The position numbers and the translations under genes were made by a program. Shown here one piece after another: positions 1 to 5,755 of a DNA stretch of 5,755 nt (positions are counted from its first letter, which is position 1; every line of letters begins with the position of its first letter). The stretch is from contig JADFXZ010000146.1 of NCBI GenBank assembly GCA_015233265.1, positions 1-5,755 of the forward strand, written 5' to 3'. The DNA comes from Nitrospirota bacterium (lineage in GTDB: Bacteria; Nitrospirota; Thermodesulfovibrionia; Thermodesulfovibrionales; Magnetobacteriaceae). The notes below the pieces were generated by a model that made no database searches, had not been told where the DNA came from, and saw nothing but the letters and a program-made list of their open reading frames with translations.

Positions 1-318
1 TTTGGCGTCCACCGGTTTAGCCGTATAGTATTCTGTGACGTAGATATCAGAAATATCTGTCTGAGTCTTTGCGTGGGCGTACTTTGGTACATCAAAGTAG
101 AATTTAAACATGTCCTTAGGGCCGTCAAAGAACATCACCGTGCCGTCTTTAAAGATAATCTGAGACAACCACTTGACATGCGGGCTGACCATCATGCCAC
201 AAACGGCGCACTTATCGGCAGCCTTGGGTTTATGCGGCTTCTCAGCATAGGCCGTGGCAGATACCACTGCAGTTAGCAAAACGGCCAAAACGGCGCAGAT
301 TAAAGATTTTCTCGACAT
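1..318 (-). CDS. NosL-family periplasmic copper-binding protein (partial, C-terminus beyond left edge)
   Basis: Reading leftward from ATG at 318, 106 residues are visible before the window ends without a stop. The start is supported by a strong Shine-Dalgarno sequence (GGAGGA, complement of 323-328) 4 bases upstream. Residues 1-25 form a type I signal peptide (basic MSRK, hydrophobic core, cleavage after ATAYA), so the protein is exported. The mature part carries CAVCGMMV with C37, C40, M42 and M43, the CxxCGM signature of the NosL family. It is followed by family-typical FKDGTVMFFDGPKDMFKFY and IYVTEYYTAKPVDA segments. Known family role: NosL binds Cu(I) and helps copper-site maturation of nitrous oxide reductase, but many relatives occur without nos genes, and no nosZ is visible here. 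There is no lipobox cysteine, unlike classical lipoprotein NosL. It is divergent from the dsbC-like gene. The family call is firm; the physiological target is unknown. Confidence 0.85.
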   Translation of the reverse strand, partial: MSRKSLICAVLAVLLTAVVSATAYAEKPHKPKAADKCAVCGMMVSPHVKWLSQIIFKDGTVMFFDGPKDMFKFYFDVPKYAHAKTQTDISDIYVTEYYTAKPVDAK

Positions 319-322
319 TTAG

Positions 323-328
323 TCCTCC
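323..328 (-). promoter_or_regulatory. Ribosome binding site of the NosL-family gene
   Basis: On the minus strand this reads GGAGGA, followed by CTAA and the ATG at 318. It is the strongest Shine-Dalgarno match in the window and fixes the start codon of the leftward gene. Confidence 0.75.
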
Positions 329-350
329 GGGGCACTACCATAAAATATCG

Positions 351-364
351 CCTTTTAATAAAGG
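351..364. repeat. Short inverted repeat in the leader of the NosL-family gene
   Basis: CCTTT at 351-355 and AAAGG at 360-364 form a dyad around TAAT. It lies just downstream of the predicted leftward transcription start, so it could be an operator or a weak hairpin in the leader. Five-base arms in AT-rich DNA can arise by chance, so the functional claim is weak. Confidence 0.25.
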
Positions 365-372
365 ATGCGTAT

Positions 373-378
373 ATTATA
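373..378 (-). promoter_or_regulatory. Putative -10 box for the leftward NosL-family gene
   Basis: The minus strand reads a perfect TATAAT here, inside a very AT-rich stretch (about 339-400). A transcript would start near 366, giving a leader of roughly 48 bases. The -35 region is poor: at 17-18 bp spacing it is only TTATTT or TTTATT, so the promoter may be weak or need an activator. ATTATAAT is nearly symmetric, so a TATAAT also occurs on the plus strand (375-380), but nothing suitable starts just downstream of that one. Confidence 0.45.
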
Positions 379-445
379 ATCAATCCTCGTGATATAAATA
401 AACACAGCAAAGGCAACGCCCAATTTTCTCCCTGAAAATAATTGA

Positions 446-475
446 TTGACTGTGTGCCGCGATTTGTGATATAGT
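446..475 (+). promoter_or_regulatory. Sigma70-like promoter of the dsbC-like gene, suggesting a leaderless transcript
   Basis: TTGACT (446-451) and TATAGT (470-475) are each one mismatch from consensus and are separated by 18 bp. Transcription would begin near 482-484. The gene's only possible starts are ATG 478 and ATG 484, because an in-frame TAG sits at 472-474 and no Shine-Dalgarno precedes either ATG. ATG 478 lies upstream of the predicted first transcribed base, so the mRNA would begin at or within two bases of ATG 484. Confidence 0.55.
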
Positions 476-483
476 TAATGTGT

Positions 484-1281
484 ATGAGAGAGATAGTTGC
501 CTTTTGCTCGGTTGTAATTGCGATCATAGTGGTTCAGTTGAGCAATCCCAGCGGGGCAGCCGCCATGAATGGCTGCGATACGAACTGTGCATCCTGCCAT
601 AAACTCGATAAACAAGAGGCATCAGAGATAGTCAACGAGCTAAATCCCGGCCTGAGCGTCGAAAGTGTTCAGGTAGCCCCGTCAAAGGGCCTGTGGGAGA
701 TTGTTGTCAAGTCTAAAAATGAGCCAAAGGGCGAAAAGGCCATTCTTTATCTGGATTTCTCTAAAGGCAATATCCTAATTGGAAAGTTAATTAAGCTCAA
801 GACTAAAGAAAATCTGACCGATAAGCGCAACATGGACATCAATAAAGTAGATTACTCATCGATTCCCATCAGGGAAGCCCTCTATCTTGGTGACAAAAAC
901 GCAAAACACAAGATAATAGTCTTCACAGATCCTGACTGCCCTTTCTGCAAAAAACTCCACGATGAGTTAAAAAAGGTGATCGCCAAAAGATCGGACATCG
1001 GCTTTTACATTATCTTGTTTCCCATAACAAAACTCCATCCAGACTCTCTAAAAAAGTCAAAGACGGTGATGTGTGCTAAATCTTTGCAGCTTCTCGATGA
1101 CGCGTTCGATAAGAAACCGCTTCCTGAGCCGTCGTGCACCGCTAAGATTGTCGATGACAACATCAAAACAGCTGAGGGCTTGGGTCTCACCGGCACTCCT
1201 GCAATAATCTTTCCCGACGGTGTGCTAATCAGAGGAGCCATGCCTGCTGAAGAGATACTCCGCCTGATAGATAAACAATAG
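484..1281 (+). CDS. DsbC/DsbG-family periplasmic thiol:disulfide isomerase with N-terminal CXXCH motif
   Basis: A 265-residue exported protein. Residues 1-27 look like a signal peptide (hydrophobic core, GAAA). The C-terminal half is a thioredoxin fold of the DsbC type. It has the active site CPFC (C152, C155), after FTDPD, and the cis-proline loop TGTPA (P239). C197 and C218 sit at nearly the spacing of the structural C141-C163 disulfide of E. coli DsbC. Residues about 45-120 fit the DsbC_N dimerisation region. Known role: shuffling wrong disulfides in the periplasm, kept reduced by DsbD-type proteins. The oddity is CDTNCASCH at 31-39, which contains a CXXCH c-type heme motif just after the signal peptide; it might bind heme or be an extra redox or metal site. 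ATG 484 was chosen over ATG 478 because of the promoter position. A cysteine-rich gene follows after 10 bases. The family call is strong; a heme function is only inference. Confidence 0.88.
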   Translation: MREIVAFCSVVIAIIVVQLSNPSGAAAMNGCDTNCASCHKLDKQEASEIVNELNPGLSVESVQVAPSKGLWEIVVKSKNEPKGEKAILYLDFSKGNILIGKLIKLKTKENLTDKRNMDINKVDYSSIPIREALYLGDKNAKHKIIVFTDPDCPFCKKLHDELKKVIAKRSDIGFYIILFPITKLHPDSLKKSKTVMCAKSLQLLDDAFDKKPLPEPSCTAKIVDDNIKTAEGLGLTGTPAIIFPDGVLIRGAMPAEEILRLIDKQ

Positions 1282-1291
1282 GCTATCGCCC

Positions 1292-1615
1292 ATGAAAGAA
1301 GAAATTTACACGCTGCTGATTTGTAAGAGGTTTTGTGAGTATTACGCAGTGGGCAAGGAATTTATGCTCTGCAAGACTTATGAGTTCATTCGGGACGCCG
1401 TGCCTGTTGAAAAGTTGCAGGAGGTACTAGAAAACGTTCAAAAAACCGCACCAGCAACTCAGCCGACCTTCTCGTACGATAAGTTTATTAATGGGCATAT
1501 ATGCTCAGAGTGCGATTTTCGTGGAGATGGATGCGACTATGCCGCTGGTCTTGACAGTCCGCCCTGTGGTGGATACAAGGTGGTTGAGCTTTTAAAAGAG
1601 CGGGGGATTATCTGA
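1292..1615 (+). CDS. Small cysteine-rich protein of unknown function
   Basis: A 107-residue protein starting 10 bases after the dsbC-like stop, so probably in the same transcript. Only a weak purine stretch (ATAGG) precedes the ATG. It has no signal peptide or membrane segment and is probably cytoplasmic. Seven cysteines form two groups: C11, C15 and C27 near the N-terminus, and C71, C74, C81 and C92 near the C-terminus. The second group reads CSEC, then RGDGCDY, then PPCGGY (C-x2-C-x6-C-x10-C), which could hold zinc or an iron-sulfur cluster. The middle (about 35-52) is likely helical and is followed by a Thr/Pro/Gln linker. I do not recognise the family. Its position beside a disulfide isomerase may suggest thiol or metal chemistry, but that is inference. 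Codon use resembles the neighbours, so there is no sign of recent transfer. Confidence 0.75.
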   Translation: MKEEIYTLLICKRFCEYYAVGKEFMLCKTYEFIRDAVPVEKLQEVLENVQKTAPATQPTFSYDKFINGHICSECDFRGDGCDYAAGLDSPPCGGYKVVELLKERGII

Positions 1616-1648
1616 AGGCTGTTCTGATTTCTCAATATTAATAATAGT

Positions 1649-1678
1649 TTGACATTTGAGATATCTCTTGTGTATCAT
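1649..1678 (+). promoter_or_regulatory. Strong sigma70-like promoter of the efflux operon
   Basis: A perfect TTGACA (1649-1654) and TATCAT (1673-1678) are separated by 18 bp. The predicted transcription start is near 1685, giving a leader of about 26 bases before ATG 1711. This supports ATG 1711 over the upstream TTG 1681 as the start of the TolC-like gene. Confidence 0.65.
1652..1673. promoter_or_regulatory. Candidate operator: interrupted dyad inside the efflux promoter
   Basis: A perfect 10-bp palindrome GAGATATCTC (1658-1667) is flanked at equal distance by ACA (1652-1654) and TGT (1671-1673), giving ACA-N3-GAGATATCTC-N3-TGT centred at 1662.5. It fills the spacer and overlaps the end of the -35 and the first base of the -10, where a bound protein would block RNA polymerase. 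Efflux operons are often controlled by TetR- or MarR-type repressors binding such dyads. No regulator gene is seen in the window, so the binding protein is unknown. Confidence 0.5.
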
Positions 1679-1710
1679 TATTGCCAGGGTTGAGCAAGGC
1701 AGATCGTCTC

Positions 1711-3051
1711 ATGAGGGCAGTGACAATTATTAGCAGGCATCTTCTTATATTACCCATCTTTCGTGTCTTAGCCGCGTTATTAACTGTAATGTGTGTCTGC
1801 GGGGCTGTGGCCGCATCGGCAGAGGACAAGCTGATTAAAGAGGGGGAGTATCTTACACTTGACAATTGTATCGAGATTGCCCTGAGGCAGCAGCCCAATC
1901 TGATGTATTATCTTTATCAGATTCATGCCATTGAGGCGCAGGTAGGTCAGGCAGAGTCTGGTTTTTATCCATCGATTGATTTACAAACTGGCCATACGCG
2001 AAATCAAATCGTCAACAAGTACCGCTCCACCCCCTATTCAACCATAATCAACAAGGACGATTATTACGGCAGCGCCCAACTTACTCAGACAATATTCGAT
2101 TTCGGCAAAACCAGATCATACGTTGGCATGAAAAACTTCTATCTTCTTGCTTCCAAAAAGGACTATGAGGCTCAGACTAACTCCACTGCCTACAATGTTA
2201 AACTCTCCTACTACGGCGTCATAAAGGCCATGAGGTCGCGCGATGTCGACGCCGAGACAGTTAATAAATATGAGCGGCAATTTGACCAGGCAAAGGATTT
2301 CTTTCAGGCCGGTACAAAGGCCCTCTACGACGTAACTCAAGCAGAGGTCAACCTAAGCAGCGCAAAGATTTCCCTTATGAACTCTGAAAATGCCTTGAGT
2401 CTGGCATGGGACAACCTTACCACTACAATGGGGCTTATCTATAGCGCAGGGTTTAAAATCGACGAGGACATGACCCCCAAACAACTTGGAATCAAGTTTG
2501 AAGATGCTCTTGAGCGCGCATACGCTGATAGACCGGATTTAATGTCAGCAATGGCAACAAAAGACGCGGCGCAGACTAACATAGAGTATATGAAGAAGGA
2601 CTACTTTCCGGTTATCAGCGGCACGGCGTCGTACAATTTCGACAACGGGCGCTTCCCGCTTGACAACGGCTGGATAGCCGGTGTGGTAATGAAGTGGAAT
2701 GTCTTCTCCGGGTTTAACACTAAATTCAAGGTTGCAGAAGCCAGGGCATCCAAGGACGCCGCCGAGTCGAAGATTCAAGCCTTGAAACTATCGATATACA
2801 GCGGTGTTAAGCAGTCCTACCTTAATTTGAAGCTCGCGGGGGATGTTATTCCTGCCTCTGAGCTTCAGGTAAAACTTTCAAAGGAGAATCTGGACATAGT
2901 TACACTAAAGTATGAGGCGGGGCTTGCCAGCCCGGTTGACTATACTGATGCCGTAGTGCAGTATAAATCGGCAAAACTAACATATATAAACGCCCTCTAT
3001 AATTACAAAATAGCCGAGGCGGCAATACTGTGGGCAATGGGGAGCAGATAA
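1711..3051 (+). CDS. TolC-family outer-membrane efflux channel (OEP family)
   Basis: A 446-residue protein, normal length for the family. Residues 1-37 are a signal peptide ending AVAASA before EDK. The mature start (LTLDNCIEIALRQQPNL) is the usual opening of OEP proteins. Two OEP repeats follow, at about 45-235 and 260-445. Each holds the long helix pairs of the periplasmic barrel, with typical segments FFQAGTKALYDVTQAEVNL in the first and YEAGLASPVDYTDAVVQY in the second. As a trimer it would form the outer-membrane exit duct for the adaptor and RND pump encoded next. ATG 1711 is chosen over TTG 1681 because the promoter would start transcription near 1685; a weak AAGG lies 11 bases upstream of the ATG. 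There is no N-terminal lipobox, so it is not an OprM-type lipoprotein. The stop TAA shares its last A with the next gene's ATG. Confidence 0.93.
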   Translation: MRAVTIISRHLLILPIFRVLAALLTVMCVCGAVAASAEDKLIKEGEYLTLDNCIEIALRQQPNLMYYLYQIHAIEAQVGQAESGFYPSIDLQTGHTRNQIVNKYRSTPYSTIINKDDYYGSAQLTQTIFDFGKTRSYVGMKNFYLLASKKDYEAQTNSTAYNVKLSYYGVIKAMRSRDVDAETVNKYERQFDQAKDFFQAGTKALYDVTQAEVNLSSAKISLMNSENALSLAWDNLTTTMGLIYSAGFKIDEDMTPKQLGIKFEDALERAYADRPDLMSAMATKDAAQTNIEYMKKDYFPVISGTASYNFDNGRFPLDNGWIAGVVMKWNVFSGFNTKFKVAEARASKDAAESKIQALKLSIYSGVKQSYLNLKLAGDVIPASELQVKLSKENLDIVTLKYEAGLASPVDYTDAVVQYKSAKLTYINALYNYKIAEAAILWAMGSR

Positions 3052-4208
3052 TGACCATACAATCGCGCGCAATTGTTATCATATTCTTAGTCTTGTTGGT
3101 CGCATCAGGCTGTGCCAAACACCAGGAGCCAAAGACGCAGATTGTGCCGGTTATAGCGGCAACTGTGCAGAAAAAAACCATTCCAATTGAAATCAAGGCC
3201 ATTGGTAATGTCGAACCATACTTTAGCGTTACTGTTCTGTCTCAAATTGACGGCACCCTGCAGCAGACACATTTCAAAGAGGGCGATGATGTCAAAAAAG
3301 GGCAGCTGCCCCTTAGCATAGACCCCCGACCGTTTGTCGAATCAGTGAGACAGGCCGAGGCAGCGCTCTTACAGGATAAAAGGCAGCTGGAATTTTATGA
3401 GTCTCAGGCGAAACGTTATACATTTCTAGTTGAAAAGGGTGCGGTTGACAAAAATACCGCCGAACAAAACCAAACCCTTGCTGCTACTCAGGCCGAAAAG
3501 GTCAAAAATGACAGAGCGCAGCTTGAAAACGCAAAGTTAAAACTGCAGTACTGTTATATAAGATCTGAAATCGACGGCAGGGCAGGATCGTACCTCACAA
3601 ACGCTGGGACATCTCTCAAGACCAATGACACAAAACTCGTAGTAATAAATCAACTAATGCCAGTATATGTCACGTTTTCAGTGCCGGAGAAAGACTTGCC
3701 AAACATAAAAAAGTTCGGTCAAAATGAGAAGTTAAAGGTCTTGGCATTCCCGCCCGGTTTTGCCAAAGACGCGCGGCAGGGGCAGCTCACATTTATCGAT
3801 AACGCTGTCAACATACAAACGGGCATGATTAAACTTAAAGCGGTCTTTTCTAATCGGGACAAGTACCTCTGGCCCGGACAATTTCTAAACGTTGTAATGA
3901 CACTGGCGATGGAGCCGGATGCCCTCGTAGTGCCAACCAGCGCTGTCCAAGTCAGCCAGCAGGGGCAGTACGTTTTTGTAGTCAAGGACGATATGACAGT
4001 GGAGACCCGCCTCGTGAAGGTTGCTCGTGAACTTTCTGATGAGCTTGTACTAGAAACTGGCGTAAGCGCGGGTGAGACAGTGGTCACGGACGGGCAGCTT
4101 AAACTCAAGCCAGGGTTTAAGGTTATGATTAAAAAACTGGGCGACGGCTCTGACAACGCAACTGCCATTAAGAAAGAAGCCCAAGATAAGACCCAAGATA
4201 AGAAATGA
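3051..4208 (+). CDS. RND efflux periplasmic adaptor (membrane fusion protein), lipoprotein
   Basis: A 385-residue adaptor of the AcrA/MdtA type. The N-terminus is a lipoprotein signal with lipobox ASGC, so C21 would be lipidated and anchor it in the inner membrane. Domains in order: first half of the lipoyl-like domain at about 58-92 (VLSQIDGTL, FKEGDDVKKGQ, IDPRPF), alpha-helical hairpin about 95-165, second lipoyl half about 166-200, beta-barrel about 205-285 (FIDNAVNIQTGMIKLKAVF, then LWPGQFLNV), and membrane-proximal domain about 290-360 (VVPTSAVQ). A charged Lys/Asp/Gln tail ends the protein. It bridges the RND pump and the TolC-like channel. ATG 3051 is preferred to GTG 3030: GGGGAG lies 6 bases upstream, the start overlaps the previous stop (TAATG), and the signal peptide then begins cleanly. 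The stop overlaps the next start (ATGA). Confidence 0.94.
   Translation: MTIQSRAIVIIFLVLLVASGCAKHQEPKTQIVPVIAATVQKKTIPIEIKAIGNVEPYFSVTVLSQIDGTLQQTHFKEGDDVKKGQLPLSIDPRPFVESVRQAEAALLQDKRQLEFYESQAKRYTFLVEKGAVDKNTAEQNQTLAATQAEKVKNDRAQLENAKLKLQYCYIRSEIDGRAGSYLTNAGTSLKTNDTKLVVINQLMPVYVTFSVPEKDLPNIKKFGQNEKLKVLAFPPGFAKDARQGQLTFIDNAVNIQTGMIKLKAVFSNRDKYLWPGQFLNVVMTLAMEPDALVVPTSAVQVSQQGQYVFVVKDDMTVETRLVKVARELSDELVLETGVSAGETVVTDGQLKLKPGFKVMIKKLGDGSDNATAIKKEAQDKTQDKK
4180..4203 (+). repeat. Perfect 12-bp tandem duplication at the adaptor-pump junction
   Basis: CCCAAGATAAGA occurs twice in a row (4180-4191 and 4192-4203), in frame, giving QDKTQDK in the adaptor tail. The second copy ends one base before the pump's ATG at 4205. 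Its purine-rich AAGATAAGA is the only Shine-Dalgarno-like sequence available to the pump gene. Confidence 0.7.
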
Positions 4209-5755
4209 AGGAAGAACAAGACTCGGACAGCACGGCAAACCTCTCAGCAATCTGGATAAGGCGGCCTGTCATGACAACAATAGTTATGATCGGGATATTT
4301 GTCCTAGGTCTGATAAGCTATGACAAACTGCCTATTTCTAACTTACCAAGCGTAGCATTCCCGACAATTAACGTCTCAGCCAGTTACCCGGGGGCAACCG
4401 CCGAGACAATGGCTGCAACTGTAGCCACACCGCTTGAGAAATCGTTTTCCCAGATTCAGGGCATAAGCTCTATGACTTCAACATCCAACTCCGGCTCGAC
4501 CACTGTAACTATCCAGTTCAATCTAGATCGAAACATTGACGCTGCCGCCCAGGACGTTAATACTCAGATTAGCGCAGTACAGGGGCTTTTGCCTCAGATG
4601 CCCACTCCACCGACATACAGTAAATATAACCCGTCTGACAACCCCATCATGTACTACGCCGTATACTCATCAACTCTGACAGAGGCTGAGCTGTACGACT
4701 ACGCCAATACGATAATTGGGCAGCAGATCTCGATGCTTAGTGATGTTGCCAAAGTAGAGGCCTACGGCACCAAGTATGCCGTCAGGATCATGGTCAACCC
4801 TGACTTGCTGGCCTCTAAGGGCATTGGACTAGACCAGGTAGTTGCCACGGTCGGCGCCAACAACACCATTAAGCCTACCGGAGTTCTTGATGCCGATAAG
4901 CACAAGCAATATACGATACACAACGAAGGGCAGCTCTACAAGGCAAAGGACTATGGACCGTTGATTGTCGCCTATCAAAACGGCTACCCGGTTAGGATAA
5001 ATGACATTGGCAAAGCCTTTGACAGCGTGGTAAACGATAAGATTGCAATACACGCGCACATGGGCGGGCAGACTATTGAATCCGTAGTAATAGCAGTTCG
5101 CAGAGTTCCCGGATCTAATACAGTTCAAATTTCCGACAACGTTAAAAGGCTTATTGAGGCGTTAAAGCCGCAGCTTCCCGAAGCTCTCAACCTTTATCTT
5201 CTTCGCACGGACGCCGACTACATCCACGAATGTATCAACGATGTCAGAAACACGCTGATTGTGACAATATTTTTGGTAATCTTCATAATCTTCATATTTC
5301 TGCGCTCTTGGGTTTCGACGATAGTGCCAGCTGTAGCGATACCGCTTTCGCTGATAGGGACATTTGCCGTGATGTACACGCTGGGCTACAGTCTTGACAA
5401 CCTGTCAATGATGGCCCTGGTGCTAGCGGTTGGTTTTGTCGTTGACGATGCCGTGGTGATGCTTGAAAACGTATTCAGGCATATGGAGATGGGAGTGCCA
5501 GCACGGCAAGCCGCGTTTAAAGGCTCTGCTGAGATTAACTTTACGATTCTCTCTATGACGCTGTCATTGGTTGTAGTGTTTATACCACTTTTGTTTATGT
5601 CAGGCCTTATAGGCAAACTCTTCAGGGAGTTTTCTGTGACGATTGCGGTTGCCATAATGATCTCCGGCTTCATATCCCTTACGCTGACACCGATGATGTG
5701 CAGCCGTATACTTTCTCATACACATGCAACGGGCGGAGGCGGCTGGTTTTTACGT
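4205..5755 (+). CDS. HAE1-type RND efflux pump, inner-membrane subunit (partial, runs off right edge)
   Basis: 517 residues are visible without a stop, about half the usual 1000-1050 of this family. After a short acidic N-terminal extension comes the conserved IWIRRPVMTTIVM, with TM1 at about 22-42, then the start of the porter domain (LPSVAFPTINVSASYPGATAETM). The porter continues with TSNSGSTTVTIQFNLDRNID and VGANNTIKPTGVL. TM2 lies at about 349-366, with further helices following. GFVVDDAVVMLENV carries D414 and D415, matching the D407/D408 proton-relay pair of AcrB. The partner lysine would lie beyond the window. It exports substrates by proton antiport with the adaptor and channel encoded just upstream. 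The wording GFVVDDAVVMLENVFRHMEMG is closer to MdtB/MdtC-like pumps than to AcrB, so a second RND gene could follow. ATG 4205 overlaps the adaptor stop, implying coupled translation. Substrate unknown. Confidence 0.94.
   Translation, partial: MKEEQDSDSTANLSAIWIRRPVMTTIVMIGIFVLGLISYDKLPISNLPSVAFPTINVSASYPGATAETMAATVATPLEKSFSQIQGISSMTSTSNSGSTTVTIQFNLDRNIDAAAQDVNTQISAVQGLLPQMPTPPTYSKYNPSDNPIMYYAVYSSTLTEAELYDYANTIIGQQISMLSDVAKVEAYGTKYAVRIMVNPDLLASKGIGLDQVVATVGANNTIKPTGVLDADKHKQYTIHNEGQLYKAKDYGPLIVAYQNGYPVRINDIGKAFDSVVNDKIAIHAHMGGQTIESVVIAVRRVPGSNTVQISDNVKRLIEALKPQLPEALNLYLLRTDADYIHECINDVRNTLIVTIFLVIFIIFIFLRSWVSTIVPAVAIPLSLIGTFAVMYTLGYSLDNLSMMALVLAVGFVVDDAVVMLENVFRHMEMGVPARQAAFKGSAEINFTILSMTLSLVVVFIPLLFMSGLIGKLFREFSVTIAVAIMISGFISLTLTPMMCSRILSHTHATGGGGWFLR

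Noticed and set aside
73..276. Plus-strand open frame of 67 codons
   Set aside because: It lies antisense to the NosL-family gene, whose signal peptide, CxxCGM motif and ribosome binding site are clear. The translation has no recognisable features.
300..527. Minus-strand open frame of 75 codons across the divergent region
   Set aside because: It overlaps both promoters, the start of the NosL-family gene and the dsbC-like signal peptide, and has no plausible protein character.
1616..1648. Possible terminator after the Cys-rich gene
   Set aside because: I found no GC-rich hairpin followed by a T run, so read-through from the dsbC-like unit into the pump operon cannot be excluded.
1681..1710. 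TTG 1681 as start of the TolC-like protein
   Set aside because: It lies upstream of the transcription start predicted from TTGACA-N18-TATCAT and has no ribosome binding site. ATG 1711 gives a normal signal peptide.
3030..3050. GTG 3030 as start of the adaptor
   Set aside because: It adds seven residues before the signal peptide and lies inside the TolC-like gene. ATG 3051 has GGGGAG at good spacing and the TAATG overlap.
3719..4219. Minus-strand open frame of 166 codons
   Set aside because: It is a long antisense shadow of the adaptor gene. Its Ser/Thr-rich composition reflects the complement of adaptor codons, and it has no start context.
4829..5673. Minus-strand open frames opposite the RND pump gene
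   Set aside because: The plus strand encodes conserved RND motifs (VGANN, GFVVDDA) throughout this stretch, so the minus frames are shadows.
1..5755. CRISPR array, tRNA, rRNA, insertion sequence or attachment site
   Set aside because: No regularly spaced repeats, transposase-like coding sequence, terminal inverted repeats or tRNA-like cloverleaf were seen; nearly all of the window is accounted for by the six genes.

Overview
The window reads as a stretch of a Gram-negative, mid-GC bacterial chromosome. It carries exported proteins, an outer-membrane channel and a tripartite efflux pump. Frequent ATA isoleucine codons, a NosL-family protein and a DsbC-like protein with an N-terminal CXXCH motif would fit Nitrospirota or a delta-proteobacterial lineage (Desulfobacterota). 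That placement is inference from style and gene content, not a match to a known genome.

Layout: (1) Positions 1-318, minus strand, hold the 5' part of a NosL-family periplasmic copper-site protein that runs off the left edge. (2) Positions 319-483 are an AT-rich divergent promoter region, with a TATAAT box for the leftward gene and a sigma70-like TTGACT-N18-TATAGT promoter for the rightward gene. (3) Positions 484-1615 hold two closely spaced rightward genes: a DsbC-family disulfide isomerase with an extra CXXCH motif, and a 107-residue cysteine-rich protein of unknown function. (4) Positions 1616-1710 are an intergenic region with a strong TTGACA-N18-TATCAT promoter whose spacer is filled by a dyad, a good candidate operator. 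(5) From 1711 to the right edge is a tightly coupled operon: a TolC-family outer-membrane factor, a lipoprotein RND adaptor, and the first half (517 residues) of an HAE1-type RND pump. Both junctions overlap (TAATG and ATGA).

How they work together: the three right-hand genes together encode a complete class of tripartite proton-driven efflux system (inner-membrane RND, periplasmic adaptor, outer-membrane channel), probably translated in a coupled way from one regulated promoter. The substrate cannot be told from sequence. The left half concerns thiol, and perhaps metal or heme, chemistry of the envelope: a Cu-binding NosL-like protein diverges from a disulfide isomerase. No mobile element, CRISPR array, tRNA or rRNA was seen. 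I do not see a clearly new defence or biosynthetic system. The most interesting points are the CXXCH-bearing DsbC with an apparently leaderless transcript, the orphan Cys-rich protein, and the dyad inside the pump promoter.
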